In this document: in pieces, positions 34,275-43,712 of the stretch
Position numbering within the stretch: the stretch's first letter is position 1
How the letters are laid out: the number at the start of each line of letters is the position of its first letter
Origin: an uncultured Dialister sp.
GTDB taxonomy: Bacteria; Bacillota; Negativicutes; Veillonellales; Dialisteraceae
Assembly: GCA_902462205.1 (NCBI GenBank)
Contig: CABQAR010000004.1
Coordinates: 1 to 64,000 of the forward strand
DNA length: 64,000 nucleotides
Direction: 5' to 3'
Program-made: the position numbers and the translations under genes
Notes under the pieces: model-generated
Told to the model about the DNA's origin: nothing
The model's database searches: none
Seen by the model: only the letters and a program-made list of their open reading frames with translations

Positions 34275-35780
34275 TCAGTTATTGTTATTTTCTTTTTCTT
34301 TTCTGATAACATCGTGAGCTCCGCCTTCCACGATGGATGTTGCGGATACGAGCGTCAATTTTGCTTTCTTCTGCAATTCAGGAATCGTCAGCGCGCCGCA
34401 GTTGCACATGGTCGCCTTCACCTTGCTGCACGTCTTGGCCACGTTTTCCTTCAATGAACCTGCATAAGGCACATAGGAATCGACCCCTTCCTCAAACTGC
34501 AGCTTCTTGTCACCGCCCAGATCATATCTGGCCCAGTTTCTCGCCCGGTTGGAACCCTCACCCCAGTATTCCTTCACTACCGTGCCGCCGACCGTACGTT
34601 TCTGCGTCGGGGATTCGTCAAAGCGGGCGAAATATCTGCCGAGCATGACGAAATCCGCACCCATGGCAAGCGCCAATGTGATGTGGTGGTCATAAACGAT
34701 GCCGCCGTCAGAGCAGACAGGTACATAAATACCTGTCCTTTCATAATATTCATCCCTTGCCTGGCAGACCTCGATCAGCGCCGTCGCCTGTCCGCGGCCG
34801 ATGCCTTTCGTTTCACGGGTGATGCAGATGGAACCGCCGCCAATCCCCACCTTTACGAAATCCGCACCGGCTTCTGCAAGGAACAGGAATCCTTCCCTGT
34901 CAACCACGTTTCCGGCACCGACCTTGACTTTTTCCCCGTAATGCTCGCGGATCCACGCAATCGTGATTTTCTGCCATTCGGAAAAGCCTTCCGAAGAATC
35001 GATACAGAGCACATCCGCCCCTGCATCCACGAGAAGGGGGACACGTTCCGCATAGTCGCGGGAATTGATACCTGCGCCAACAATGAAACGCTTCTGGGCA
35101 TCCAGCATTTCATCCGGATTCTCACGATGGGAATCGTAATCCTTGCGGAAAACAAATCCGTACAGCCGGCCATCCTCATAAAGGACCGGCAGCGAATTGA
35201 TCTTATTATCCCAGATGATGTCATTGGCTTCTGAAAGCGTGATGCCGAACTTCGCCGTCACCAGCTTTTCAAGGGGCGTCATGAAATCCGCCACCCTTTC
35301 CGTCTTTTCCATACGGCTTACACGGTAATCACGGCTGGAAACAATGCCTACCAGCTTTCCGTTCGGCGTGCCGTCATCGGTAATCGCCACCGTGGAATGG
35401 CCTGTCTTCTCTTTCAGGGCAAGGATATCTGCCAGCGTATTTTCAGGAGAAAGATTGGAATCGCTGAAAACAAACCCTGCTTTTTTCGCCTTGACACGGG
35501 CAACCATGGCCGCTTCATCTTCTGCCGTCTGCGAACCGTAAATAAAGGAAACGCCGCCATTCCTTGCCAGTTCCACCGCAAGCCGTTCACCGGAAACCGC
35601 CTGCATGATGGCGGAAACCATGGGGATGGACAATTCAATCGCCGGCTTTTCGCCTTTTTTAAACCTGACCAGCGGCGTCTTTAAGGACACATTCGCCGGA
35701 ATGCACTCACAGGAAGAATATCCGGGAATCAGAAGATATTCATTAAAGGTATGTGCAGGTTCATTGATATAGGTTGCCAT
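34275..35780 (-). CDS. guaB: IMP dehydrogenase
   Basis: Oxidises IMP to XMP, the first committed step to GMP. 501 residues from MATYINEPAHTFNEYLLIPGYSS; GGAGG precedes this ATG. The TIM barrel is interrupted by a CBS pair (~110-235: FVFSDSNLSPENTLADILALKEKTGHSTVAITDDG and VTAKFGITLSEANDIIWDNKINSLPVL). Catalytic loop GIGGGSICITRETKGIGRGQ holds the active-site Cys; the flap region contains KEYWGEGSNRARNW. Wording is of the longer variant common in anaerobes. Single-gene unit. Confidence 0.95.
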   Translation of the reverse strand: MATYINEPAHTFNEYLLIPGYSSCECIPANVSLKTPLVRFKKGEKPAIELSIPMVSAIMQAVSGERLAVELARNGGVSFIYGSQTAEDEAAMVARVKAKKAGFVFSDSNLSPENTLADILALKEKTGHSTVAITDDGTPNGKLVGIVSSRDYRVSRMEKTERVADFMTPLEKLVTAKFGITLSEANDIIWDNKINSLPVLYEDGRLYGFVFRKDYDSHRENPDEMLDAQKRFIVGAGINSRDYAERVPLLVDAGADVLCIDSSEGFSEWQKITIAWIREHYGEKVKVGAGNVVDREGFLFLAEAGADFVKVGIGGGSICITRETKGIGRGQATALIEVCQARDEYYERTGIYVPVCSDGGIVYDHHITLALAMGADFVMLGRYFARFDESPTQKRTVGGTVVKEYWGEGSNRARNWARYDLGGDKKLQFEEGVDSYVPYAGSLKENVAKTCSKVKATMCNCGALTIPELQKKAKLTLVSATSIVEGGAHDVIRKEKENNNN

Positions 35781-36052
35781 TATTTCCTCCTTGGAAAGAA
35801 ACGAATATAAAACACGCAAATAAATTTTTACTATTATATCCAAAAAGCCACTGTAAATAAAGAGGGCAAATCATCTTTTCCGATAAAGCGGAATGACACC
35901 CCTTCTCTCTGTCCTTATTTATTTTATTACAAATACATCGGATATTCCATTTGAAAACGCAGGGACGGAAAATAAACCGGCTCCAAAAAGGAAACGGCAG
36001 TGGCATATTTCCTGCCGCTGTCATAAAATAAAGAAAAAAGGAGGAATGAAAA

Positions 36053-36322
36053 ATGCTGATTATCTATGGAATGAACATCTGCTCCAGAACACAGGAATCA
36101 TTAAAAGCACTGGAAAGTAAAAAAATCCCTTTTGAATTCAGAAACTTCTGTGAATCTCTCACTTACCTGAAAGAGTTCCTCTCCTACCGGGATGATCCGA
36201 AGTACAAATCCATTTTCGATCCCGTCCGCGCCGCCGGCGCCATAGGCATCCCGCTCTTCGTCACCGATACGGGCCTCGTCACGAAATCTCTAGACGACGC
36301 GCTGGAAACAATCAAGCCGTAA
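36053..36322 (+). CDS. Small glutaredoxin-like protein
   Basis: 89 residues, thioredoxin-like fold suggested by MLIIYGMNICSRTQESLKALESKKIPFEFRNF, with a single Cys in CSRT where glutaredoxins have CxxC, then a late cis-Pro region GIPLFVTDTGLVTKSLDDALE. The single-Cys active site suggests a monothiol or degenerate redoxin. GGAGG is eight bases before the ATG and a clear terminator follows, so this is a one-gene unit. Partner unknown. Confidence 0.75.
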   Translation: MLIIYGMNICSRTQESLKALESKKIPFEFRNFCESLTYLKEFLSYRDDPKYKSIFDPVRAAGAIGIPLFVTDTGLVTKSLDDALETIKP

Positions 36323-36348
36323 GATTCCCCATATTCTGGAACACAGGA

Positions 36349-36378
36349 AAAGACCAGTCTGTCAAAAGACTGGTCTTT
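36349..36378. terminator. Terminator between convergent genes
   Basis: AAAGACCAGTCT (36349-36360) pairs with AGACTGGTCTTT (36367-36378), 6-nt loop. Serves the redoxin gene and livJ. Confidence 0.85.
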
Positions 36379-36403
36379 GTCATTTCTTCTTATTTAAAAT
36401 CAA

Positions 36404-37570
36404 TTAAGCAAAGGGAACCCACTTGCCGTCTTTGACCTGAAGGACGTCAAGATCCATCTTCGGGTCGCGGTTGGCATCAAATTCAAACTTACCCGTAGCT
36501 CCTTCGAAGCCCTTGATCTGTGCAAGGGTATCGCGGAACTTCTTACGGTCTGTCGTTGTGCCGGACTGCTCTACCGCCATATGGATGGTGTACATGGCAT
36601 CATAGGCCTGTGCCGCGAACTGGTCAGGCTCATGGTTGTATTTGGCAACGAATGCCTTGCGGAATGCCTGCGCCTTTTCGGATTTGCGTTCCGCGTTCCA
36701 TGGCGTTGCCACGAGGGTACCGTCAGCAGCCGCTCCTGCCTGCTTGATGTATGCCGGGCTGTTAAAGCCGTTATTTCCGATGATCGGCTGGTTCAGTCCC
36801 ATTTCACGGGCTTTCTTCACGATGAGGGAGCCTTCCTGATACAGGCCCGCGATGGCGATGACATCCGGATTGGCAGCCTGAATTTTGGTCAGCTGTGCGG
36901 AGAAATCGGTATCCTTATCCGCAAAGGTTTCCGTATCCACGACTTCGATGCCCATCTGCTTGAACACATCCTGATAAATGGTGTTTTCGCCGACCATCTG
37001 GTCATTGTTGTTAGAGTACATGACAGCTACTTTCTTGAATCCGAGCTTATCATGCGCTTTCTTTACGGTAACCGGAATCGCCAATTTTCCGGGGATGGCG
37101 TTACGGAAAATATAGTCGCCCAGATCGGTGATTCCCGGCGCGGTGGTGCCTGTGCCGAAAGCAACGACTTTGGACTGCTGGGCGATCGGGCCGGCAGCGA
37201 ACATTTCGCCGGAAGTCATCGGCCCTTCAACGGCAAGGACTTTATCCTGCTCGATGGCTTTCTTCATGGCGTTGATGGCTTCTGCCTTGACCAGCTTCGT
37301 GTCATAGGTCTTGAGGTCGATCTTGATCTTCGTCTTCGGGTTGCTGTTGATTTCCTCGACAGCCAGATCGACGCCTTCCTTCATAGCCACGCCGTAAGCA
37401 GCGCCAGGTCCGGTATAAGCGGTAATGAAACCGATTTTTGCAGAAGCGCCTTCCGCGCCTTTGCCGGCTTCCGATGATGCTTTCTTGTCTCCGCCGCCGC
37501 AGCCTGCGAACGCGGTGGTCAGAGCCGCTGCTGCCAGTACGGCAGCCATTCCTTTAACGAGTTTTCTCAT
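36404..37570 (-). CDS. livJ: Branched-chain amino-acid binding lipoprotein LivJ
   Basis: 388 residues with a lipoprotein signal (TTAFAGC) and an intact type I periplasmic-binding fold: IGFITAYTGPGAAYGVAMKEGVDLAVEEIN, AVEGPMTSGEMFAAGPIAQQSKV, DTDFSAQLTKIQAANPDVIAIAGLY and AAQAYDAMYTIHMAVEQSG. It should feed LivHMGF encoded 7 kb away on the same strand. Its own promoter and tandem T-box leader (37627-37960) resemble those of livHMGF, tying the two units to the same signal. Confidence 0.93.
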   Translation of the reverse strand: MRKLVKGMAAVLAAAALTTAFAGCGGGDKKASSEAGKGAEGASAKIGFITAYTGPGAAYGVAMKEGVDLAVEEINSNPKTKIKIDLKTYDTKLVKAEAINAMKKAIEQDKVLAVEGPMTSGEMFAAGPIAQQSKVVAFGTGTTAPGITDLGDYIFRNAIPGKLAIPVTVKKAHDKLGFKKVAVMYSNNNDQMVGENTIYQDVFKQMGIEVVDTETFADKDTDFSAQLTKIQAANPDVIAIAGLYQEGSLIVKKAREMGLNQPIIGNNGFNSPAYIKQAGAAADGTLVATPWNAERKSEKAQAFRKAFVAKYNHEPDQFAAQAYDAMYTIHMAVEQSGTTTDRKKFRDTLAQIKGFEGATGKFEFDANRDPKMDLDVLQVKDGKWVPFA

Positions 37571-37626
37571 AGTGTCTCCCTCTTTTTCAAAAAATGATAC
37601 TGGACAAAATCTGATTCATGAGCAAA

Positions 37627-37960
37627 ACAAAAAGCGCCTGCTTGGGAAAATCCCTGCAGAGGCGCTTATACGCGGTACCACTCCGGTTTATCACTTACCG
37701 AACCGTCAGTTTTCAGGTAATAAAAAAGCCCACCTCCAGCGCCTGCTGAAGATAGGGGCGAAAATTCCGCGGTACCACCCTACTTTGTTCTTAACGGTTC
37801 CTATTCGTAACGTGAATGGACGCCCTTTCCTACTCATTTCGGAAAAAGTGCTCGCGAGGGATATTGAATGCTGCCCTTCTCCGGTTTCCACCAGCCACCG
37901 GATCTCTGAAAGAACGTCACAGCAGACCTTTTTGTCTCGTTCATAACATTTTTGTTCATG
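37627..37960 (-). promoter_or_regulatory. T-box leader of livJ with duplicated core-terminator
   Basis: Minus strand: one Stem I with apical AGAGATCCGGTGGCTGG (37881-37907 region) and ATC followed by CC at 37860-37862, a plausible Ile specifier; core 1 AGGGTGGTACCGCG (37768-37781) and terminator 1 (37724-37760); ~44 nt later core 2 GGAGTGGTACCGCG (37671-37684) and terminator 2 (37627-37669). Both spacers before core 2, here and at livHMGF, contain GTGATAAA. Only one Stem I serves two core-terminator modules. Confidence 0.85.
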
Positions 37961-37978
37961 TATCTCAGATATGAACTT

Positions 37979-38007
37979 ATGATAGTGTACCTAAATTTCC
38001 TTGTCAA
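37979..38007 (-). promoter_or_regulatory. Promoter of livJ
   Basis: Minus strand TTGACA (38002-38007), 17-bp spacer, TATCAT (37979-37984). Confidence 0.75.
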
Positions 38008-38147
38008 GTGGTTTTTCCATGTTTTAAAAAATTATTTATTCATTTATTCCAGAAAAGCGTTTCCCTTTATTTAACGCGATGCCAGGGGAAAAACTTTCTG
38101 CTATAATGTAAAAAACATGTCAGGTGGCAAAGGGGAGGTTTATTATT

Positions 38148-39194
38148 TTGGAAAAATCAGGGCGCTGCATCGTCATTGTGAATCCCACTTCCGGAAGGGA
38201 GCGGGCGCCAAGATATATCCCTCTTTTAGCATCCGTCCTTTCCGCCAGATACGAGGATGTTTCCATCAAGCTGACGCAGAAGGCAGGCGACGCCATGGAT
38301 TTCGCCCGCCATGCCGCTGAGAAGAACAAGGATATCATCTGCATGGGCGGCGACGGAACGATCAACGAGGTCATCAACGGCATGGTTCCCGTGCAGAGTG
38401 ATTCCTGCTTCGGATTCATTCCGTTCGGAACGGTCAATGATCTGGCTCGGGCGCTCCGTATCCCCCGTTCTCCGCAGGGAGCCATCCGCATGCTGAAGAA
38501 CGCGAAGAAAACGAACATTGATGTAGGCAAGATCAATGACCGTTATTTCATCAATATCGTGGCAGCCGGCCTGATTCCTGAAGCAGTCAGCGAGGTAAGC
38601 ATCAAGGAAAAGACGCGTTTCGGCTCTCTGGCTTATTTCATGAAGGGCTTCCAGGTTCTGACGAAACAGCATTCCTACCATTTCCGCATCGAGGAGGAAA
38701 ACGGCACTGTCATACAGGTTTCCTCTCCGCTCATCGCCGCCATGCTGACGGATTCCGCCGGCAGCTTCCGCAACCTGGTTCCGCCGGAGGAAAGAAACAA
38801 GGGTATCATCAAGCTCGCCCTGTTCCATGATTTCGAATGGATCCGTACAATCAGGGAAGCGCCGAAAATATTGACAGGCCTCCAGCTCGGGCCGGAAATA
38901 TTGACGGTGGTCGGCATAAAGAAAGCCCATATTTCCATCAGCGAATCAGAGAAATTGTGGACAAACGTGGATGGAGACAAGGGCCCCGCATTTCCGATCG
39001 ATCTGGAAATACTGCCCAACCGCCTTCCGATTTTCATTCCTGACAAGGACGACGAGGACAATTCCATTTTCCCCCATATCTTAGAAGGCGTTCCACCGAA
39101 GCTCCACCTCCCATGGAATGAAGAGCATGGCACAGGAAAATCTGGTACTTCCTTACTTCCGGCACAGAAGAAAAAAGATTCGGAACATACATAA
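38148..39194 (+). CDS. Diacylglycerol/lipid kinase family protein (YegS/DagK-like)
   Basis: 348 residues. Start is a TTG nine bases after GGGGAGG, giving MEKSGRCIVIVNPTSGRERA; an upstream in-frame GTG has no ribosome binding site. Motifs: IVNPTSG, DIICMGGDGTINEVINGMV (the GGDGT nucleotide site), FGFIPFGTVNDLARAL, and C-terminal NVDGDKG. Predicted cytoplasmic enzyme phosphorylating diacylglycerol or a related lipid. Single-gene unit with promoter region overlapping that of livJ on the other strand. Confidence 0.88.
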   Translation: MEKSGRCIVIVNPTSGRERAPRYIPLLASVLSARYEDVSIKLTQKAGDAMDFARHAAEKNKDIICMGGDGTINEVINGMVPVQSDSCFGFIPFGTVNDLARALRIPRSPQGAIRMLKNAKKTNIDVGKINDRYFINIVAAGLIPEAVSEVSIKEKTRFGSLAYFMKGFQVLTKQHSYHFRIEEENGTVIQVSSPLIAAMLTDSAGSFRNLVPPEERNKGIIKLALFHDFEWIRTIREAPKILTGLQLGPEILTVVGIKKAHISISESEKLWTNVDGDKGPAFPIDLEILPNRLPIFIPDKDDEDNSIFPHILEGVPPKLHLPWNEEHGTGKSGTSLLPAQKKKDSEHT

Positions 39195-39207
39195 AAATCA
39201 TCCCAGC

Positions 39208-39240
39208 AAAAAATGCAGCCCGGCAAAGGCTGCATTTTTA
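39208..39240. terminator. Bidirectional terminator
   Basis: AAAAATGCAGCC, loop CGGCAAA, GGCTGCATTTTT. Lies between the lipid kinase and the TRAP permease, which converge. Confidence 0.85.
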
Positions 39241-39272
39241 TTTAGGAATTTTGTTTTGACTGATACGACCAA

Positions 39273-41261
39273 TCAGGCCTCACTCGCCGCTTTTTCTTTC
39301 TTCCTTCTCATGATCTGCATGAAAAGCACGAAAGCAAGGATACCGATGCCGACCACATCCGTCATGACATGGGGATCGATCAGCATGAGCCCGCCCGCAA
39401 CGAGCAGCAGCCGCTCGATCAGTTTCGTCTTGGCCGCCAGATAGCCGATCATCGCCGCTGAAATACCTGCCATTCCGATGATAGCGGTACAGGTTGACAT
39501 GATGATTCCCGCCACGGATGCATTGATGCCGAGAAGCTGGGGAGAAAGCACGAATACATAAGGAATGATGAACGCCGCTATACCAAGCTTCGATGCATTG
39601 ACCCCTGTTTTCAGAGGGTCGCCACCAGAAATCGCACTGCCTGCATAGGCCGCAAGAGCGACAGGTGGCGTGATATCCGCAATGATTCCGAAATAGAATA
39701 CGAACATATGGGCAGCCAGGATCGGCACGTCGAGCTGTATCAGCGCAGGAGCGGCGATCGTGGAGGTGATGACGTAGTTCGCCGTCGTCGGAACGCCCAT
39801 CCCCAGAATCAGGGAGGTCACCATGGTGCAGAACAGGAGGAGCAGGAAATTACCGGCAGCCACATCGACCAACGCGGATGCCAGTTTCAGTCCGACGCCT
39901 GTCTTCGTCACGATGCCGATGATCATCCCTGCGGACGCGCAGGCGATCAGCACGCCCAGCGCACCGCGGGCGCCCTTGATCAGCCCATCGACGATATCAT
40001 TGAAGCTCATGCGCGTATTGGCACGGAGCATCGCTGTCGCAATGGAAATAACGATGCCTGCCAGCGCTGCTTTCATAGGCGTATAGCCGGAAGCCAGAAG
40101 TCCGATAATCGCAATCAGCGGAATCGCCAGATGGCCTTCTTCCTTCATGATCCGTCCCCATGGCGGCAGCTCGCTTCTCGGTGTTCCTTTCAAATCATTT
40201 TTCTTCGCTTCGAAATGGACGCCGAGGAAAACGCCGAGGAAGTACAGCATGGCAGGAACAATGGCCGCCTTGACGACTTCCATGTACGGGATTCCGACAA
40301 ATTCCGCCATCAGGAATGCCGCCGCGCCCATGATGGGAGGCATGATCTGTCCGCCCGTGGAGGCTGCCGCTTCTACCGCGCCGGCAAAGTTCTTATGATA
40401 GCCCAGTTTCTTCATCATCGGAATGGTGAAGGAACCGGATCCGACGACGTTCGCTACGGAAGAACCGGAAATCGTCCCCTGCAGCGCAGAAGAAATAACC
40501 GCCACTTTCGCAGGGCCGCCAGAAGCCCATCCTGCAATCGCATTGGCGATATCGATAAAGAACTTCCCGAGGCCCGTCTTTTCCAGGTACGCGCCAAATA
40601 AGATGAAGAGGAAGATGAACGTGGAAGAAACGCCCATCGGTATGCCGAATACGCCTTCCGTCGTATAGAACAGATGTCCCACCATCTGATTAATGGTAAG
40701 TCCTCTGTGTGCCAGAGGCCCCGGCATATATCTTCCAAAGAATCCGTATGCAAGGAAGCAGAGTACGACGATGACGATCGGCAGGCCGACGATACGCCGT
40801 GCCGCTTCGATCACCATCACCATTCCGAGAATCCCCATGAAGGTATCAACCGGCGTCACCGTTCCCGCCCTCAGGATAAGCTGCTGGTAATTCATCAGGA
40901 TATAAATGGGCGGGATCGTTGCGATAATGGCAAGCGCCAGATCGATCGGATGGACGCTGCCGCCCTTGAGCCATGAACGCTTTGTCGGGCAAAGCAAGTA
41001 TACCAGGGATATACCGAAGGATAAATGGATACATCTCTGTATCATCGCATCCAGCGCTCCGAAAAAGCCTGTATAAATCTGGAAAAGGGAAAAGCAGATA
41101 CAGATGACGGCGATGAGCTTCGCCCATATGCCGCTGTATTCCACCGTGTTCGATTCCTTATCCAGTTCCTTCAGCTTCTTCTGGAGATGCTGGTCGAGTT
41201 CGCCCTCTGCGGCCTTATTTTCCACAGCGGGCGGATTTACTTTATTTTCCAAATCGGCCAA
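39273..41261 (-). CDS. TRAP transporter fused permease, TAXI type
   Basis: About 662 residues, the fused small and large membrane subunits of a TAXI-TRAP system. Likely TTG start nine bases after AGGAG (MADLENKVNPPAVENK). A cytosolic N-terminus of ~50 residues is followed by many spans. The large-subunit signature regions GTISGSSVANVVGSGSFTIPMMKKLGYHK, AAASTGGQIMPPIMGAAAFLMAEF and LGMGVPTTANYVITSTIAAPAL are intact. Driven by an ion gradient; substrate unknown, with glutamate or dicarboxylates known for relatives. Co-transcribed with the DUF1850 gene and TAXI binding protein. Confidence 0.9.
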   Translation of the reverse strand: MADLENKVNPPAVENKAAEGELDQHLQKKLKELDKESNTVEYSGIWAKLIAVICICFSLFQIYTGFFGALDAMIQRCIHLSFGISLVYLLCPTKRSWLKGGSVHPIDLALAIIATIPPIYILMNYQQLILRAGTVTPVDTFMGILGMVMVIEAARRIVGLPIVIVVLCFLAYGFFGRYMPGPLAHRGLTINQMVGHLFYTTEGVFGIPMGVSSTFIFLFILFGAYLEKTGLGKFFIDIANAIAGWASGGPAKVAVISSALQGTISGSSVANVVGSGSFTIPMMKKLGYHKNFAGAVEAAASTGGQIMPPIMGAAAFLMAEFVGIPYMEVVKAAIVPAMLYFLGVFLGVHFEAKKNDLKGTPRSELPPWGRIMKEEGHLAIPLIAIIGLLASGYTPMKAALAGIVISIATAMLRANTRMSFNDIVDGLIKGARGALGVLIACASAGMIIGIVTKTGVGLKLASALVDVAAGNFLLLLFCTMVTSLILGMGVPTTANYVITSTIAAPALIQLDVPILAAHMFVFYFGIIADITPPVALAAYAGSAISGGDPLKTGVNASKLGIAAFIIPYVFVLSPQLLGINASVAGIIMSTCTAIIGMAGISAAMIGYLAAKTKLIERLLLVAGGLMLIDPHVMTDVVGIGILAFVLFMQIMRRKKEKAASEA

Positions 41262-41266
41262 AACAA

Positions 41267-41794
41267 TCAACTCCTAATTTCTTTTTTCATCCAATACGCC
41301 TTCCATAAAGGCGCTACATACAAGTGCAGTTCTTTTTCAAGGGGCATCAGCTCCGTCAGGGAATAATCCGTATCCCCCACGATGATGTGCTCCTCGTTCG
41401 TCACTCCGTTACGGACTGACAGTTCGGGATATTTCCGATTCATCTTGTCCATGATGAACCATTCTCCCTCCTGCCGGAATTCTCCGTCTTCCTTTGAAAA
41501 AGGAAGACCCACGCCCATCGACTGATACTTGGTCGATTTCAGCACGAGCCCGTCTTCCGTTTCATTGACAACGAGATATTCATAAATCATCGTTTTCTGC
41601 ACGGAATGGCGGTAGGCAAGCGTCACCGGAGTTCCTGCCTCCACCTCCTGCCTGATAATGAATCCATCCGCGGTCTGTCCGTAAAGATACGGCGTCCGTA
41701 TATAGTACCCGACCGCGGCGATGAGGATGGTGATCATGATTCCCGCATAGGCGATCATATTTTCAAGTTTTCCGCTTTGTGTTTTCCTAATCAT
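41267..41794 (-). CDS. DUF1850 protein of the TAXI-TRAP operon
   Basis: About 175 residues from MIRKTQSGKLENM, one N-terminal membrane span (IAYAGIMITILIAAVGYYI), then an extracytoplasmic domain with TLAYRHSVQKTMIYEYLVV and LVLKSTKYQSMGVGLPF, the DUF1850 pattern (HSV and GxGxP). The start is uncertain: a longer frame opens at TTG 41845, and this ATG has only a weak ribosome binding site. DUF1850 genes commonly sit between TAXI binding protein and fused permease, as here; role unknown. Confidence 0.75.
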   Translation of the reverse strand: MIRKTQSGKLENMIAYAGIMITILIAAVGYYIRTPYLYGQTADGFIIRQEVEAGTPVTLAYRHSVQKTMIYEYLVVNETEDGLVLKSTKYQSMGVGLPFSKEDGEFRQEGEWFIMDKMNRKYPELSVRNGVTNEEHIIVGDTDYSLTELMPLEKELHLYVAPLWKAYWMKKEIRS

Positions 41795-41965
41795 ACCTGC
41801 AGGAACAGCCCCAGTAACGGGTTTCCCTCTCCTCTCCCAAACCAAATCCCGGCTTCAGCCTGACATGGAGAGGAGTGAATAGCAGCGAAATTCCATATCC
41901 CGCTGCCATCCACTCTTCTCATGCCTTCTATAAACCTGCCAGTAAACTCACAAGACCTGCCTTAC

Positions 41966-42949
41966 TTATTTTGCCTTGAAATATTTTTCGGCACCTGCGT
42001 TCATCGGGATAGACATGCCGTCAAGAGCCGTATCCTTGGTGATGTACTTGCCTACCGCATGGGCAGCTTTCATACGGTCCAGATGTTCATAAATGGCCTT
42101 GACCACCTGGGCTCCCAGATCATCACTCATCTTATCGGTCGTAACGATGATGCACTTCACAGCGACGGAATTGACGTCCGCTTCCTGTCCGGGATACGTT
42201 CCCTTCGGAATCGTGACCTTGGTATAGTACGGATATTTCTTCATCAGCTCATCAGCCTTGGCTCCGTCGATATTGATGATCGCCGCAGATTTATTGGCAG
42301 CCAGATCCTGGATGGCCGCTGTCGGGAAACCGGCGACTACGACGCCTACATCGACATTGCCGTCTTTCAATGCGTCAGCTGCTTCGCCGAAGGAAAGGAA
42401 CTGTTCATCGATATCGTCATATGTGATTCCATATGCTGCCAGAATCTGGCGTGCATTGGCTTCCGCACCGGAACCTGCCGCACCGACGGCTACCTTCTTG
42501 CCTTTCAGGTCGGCGATGGACTTGATTCCCTTATCCGCAGTAGTTACGAACTGGATCGTTTCCGGATACAGTGCGGCGAGCCCCCTCAGATTGGATACCT
42601 TGTTGTCCTTGAACATTTCCGTACCTGTGGACGCATAGTAAGAAATATCATTCTGGATGAAAGCGATATCCACGGAACCGTCTTTCAGCATATTCACATT
42701 TGCAACAGAAGCGCCTGTGGACTGGGCAGAAGCATTCATTCCTTTGATATTGTTGTTCAGCAGTTCAGCCAAAGCACCGCCGAGCGGATAATAAGTGCCG
42801 GCCGTTCCGCCGGTCGCAATATTCAGGAACTGTTTTTCCGGCGCCGATTTAGAACCGGAACCGCTGTCTCCGCCGCATCCTGCCAGTAAAGCCACGCCAA
42901 AGGCACAAGCCATACCTGCTGTAAGCATCTTCTTCGTTACTTTTTTCAT
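41966..42949 (-). CDS. TAXI-family TRAP transporter solute-binding protein
   Basis: 327 residues with lipobox ALLAGC. After a short linker: FLNIATGGTAGTYYPLGGALAELLNNNIKG, the TAXI N-terminal signature, then GLAALYPETIQFVTTADKGI and LKGKKVAVGAAGSGAEANARQILAAYGI. Captures solute outside the membrane for the fused permease. AAGGAGG precedes the ATG. First gene of binding protein - DUF1850 - permease; the 170-bp gap after it contains no further gene. Confidence 0.92.
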   Translation of the reverse strand: MKKVTKKMLTAGMACAFGVALLAGCGGDSGSGSKSAPEKQFLNIATGGTAGTYYPLGGALAELLNNNIKGMNASAQSTGASVANVNMLKDGSVDIAFIQNDISYYASTGTEMFKDNKVSNLRGLAALYPETIQFVTTADKGIKSIADLKGKKVAVGAAGSGAEANARQILAAYGITYDDIDEQFLSFGEAADALKDGNVDVGVVVAGFPTAAIQDLAANKSAAIINIDGAKADELMKKYPYYTKVTIPKGTYPGQEADVNSVAVKCIIVTTDKMSDDLGAQVVKAIYEHLDRMKAAHAVGKYITKDTALDGMSIPMNAGAEKYFKAK

Positions 42950-43105
42950 AGTCTCCGACCTCCTTAAAAAACTTTCCTCTGCTCTTAACCCTAATCATCG
43001 CCTTTGAGACAAACACAGATGAGCCTAATGGGGAATATGTCCTGTGTTCTTATTCTTCACTTTATCCTGCCCAAACTCCTTACCTTTTTACCCTCCAACG
43101 AGAAT

Positions 43106-43148
43106 AAAAAAAGCAGCCGGACGCACAGAAATACTATGTGTCTGCTGC
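43106..43148 (-). terminator. Terminator after dcd
   Basis: Minus strand GCAGCaGACaCACAT...CTGTGcGTCcgGCTGC followed by TTTTTTTATT. The stem has small internal loops. Confidence 0.75.
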
Positions 43149-43190
43149 AAGCTTCTTTGCTCAAAGTGCTATAAAGTTATCTTAAATATA

Positions 43191-43712
43191 CTACTTTTCG
43201 AAATCTTTGTAAAGCAGGCTGGGTTGGATGCCTACATTATTCTGATATTTTCCGCTGTCATACTTCTCCGCTTCCCCGAGGACCGTATGGAAATAAATCT
43301 GGCAGATTTCCACGCCGGAATAAATACGGATCGGCTGCACGCAGAACATTTCAAGCGTCCAGTACCCGGAAAAGCCCACATCGCCAAATCCTGCCGTCAC
43401 GTGGATGAAGAGTCCCAGCCGTCCCACGGAAGAACGGCCCTCGAGCATCGGCACAAAGCATTTCGTCTTCGTATACTCCGCCGTCCTGCCGAGGTACAGC
43501 TTATTCGGCTGGAGCACATAGCCTTCCTCCGGGATTTTCAGAAGGCGGCCCGTATTTCTTTTCTTCATATCCAGCTCATGGTTCTCGTATACCATGAGTT
43601 CATCCGCCAGCGTCAGATTATAGCTGTTCGGATTCAGCTGCTCCGGATGAAACGGTGTAATCGTTATTTCCTCGCCCATATGGCGTGCAATTTCCTTGCC
43701 GGATAAAATCAT
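43191..43712 (-). CDS. dcd: dCTP deaminase
   Basis: 173 residues. MILSGKEIARHM at the N-terminus, then NPNSYNLTLADEL, EGRSSVGRLGLFIHVTAGFGDVGFSGYWTLEM (the nucleotide-binding and catalytic block with RSS and the conserved acidic loop) and a C-terminal QNNVGIQPSLL. Makes dUTP (or dUMP in bifunctional forms) toward dTMP. Its ATG overlaps the stop of the HNH-like gene upstream (ATGA), so the two are coupled. Confidence 0.93.
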   Translation of the reverse strand: MILSGKEIARHMGEEITITPFHPEQLNPNSYNLTLADELMVYENHELDMKKRNTGRLLKIPEEGYVLQPNKLYLGRTAEYTKTKCFVPMLEGRSSVGRLGLFIHVTAGFGDVGFSGYWTLEMFCVQPIRIYSGVEICQIYFHTVLGEAEKYDSGKYQNNVGIQPSLLYKDFEK

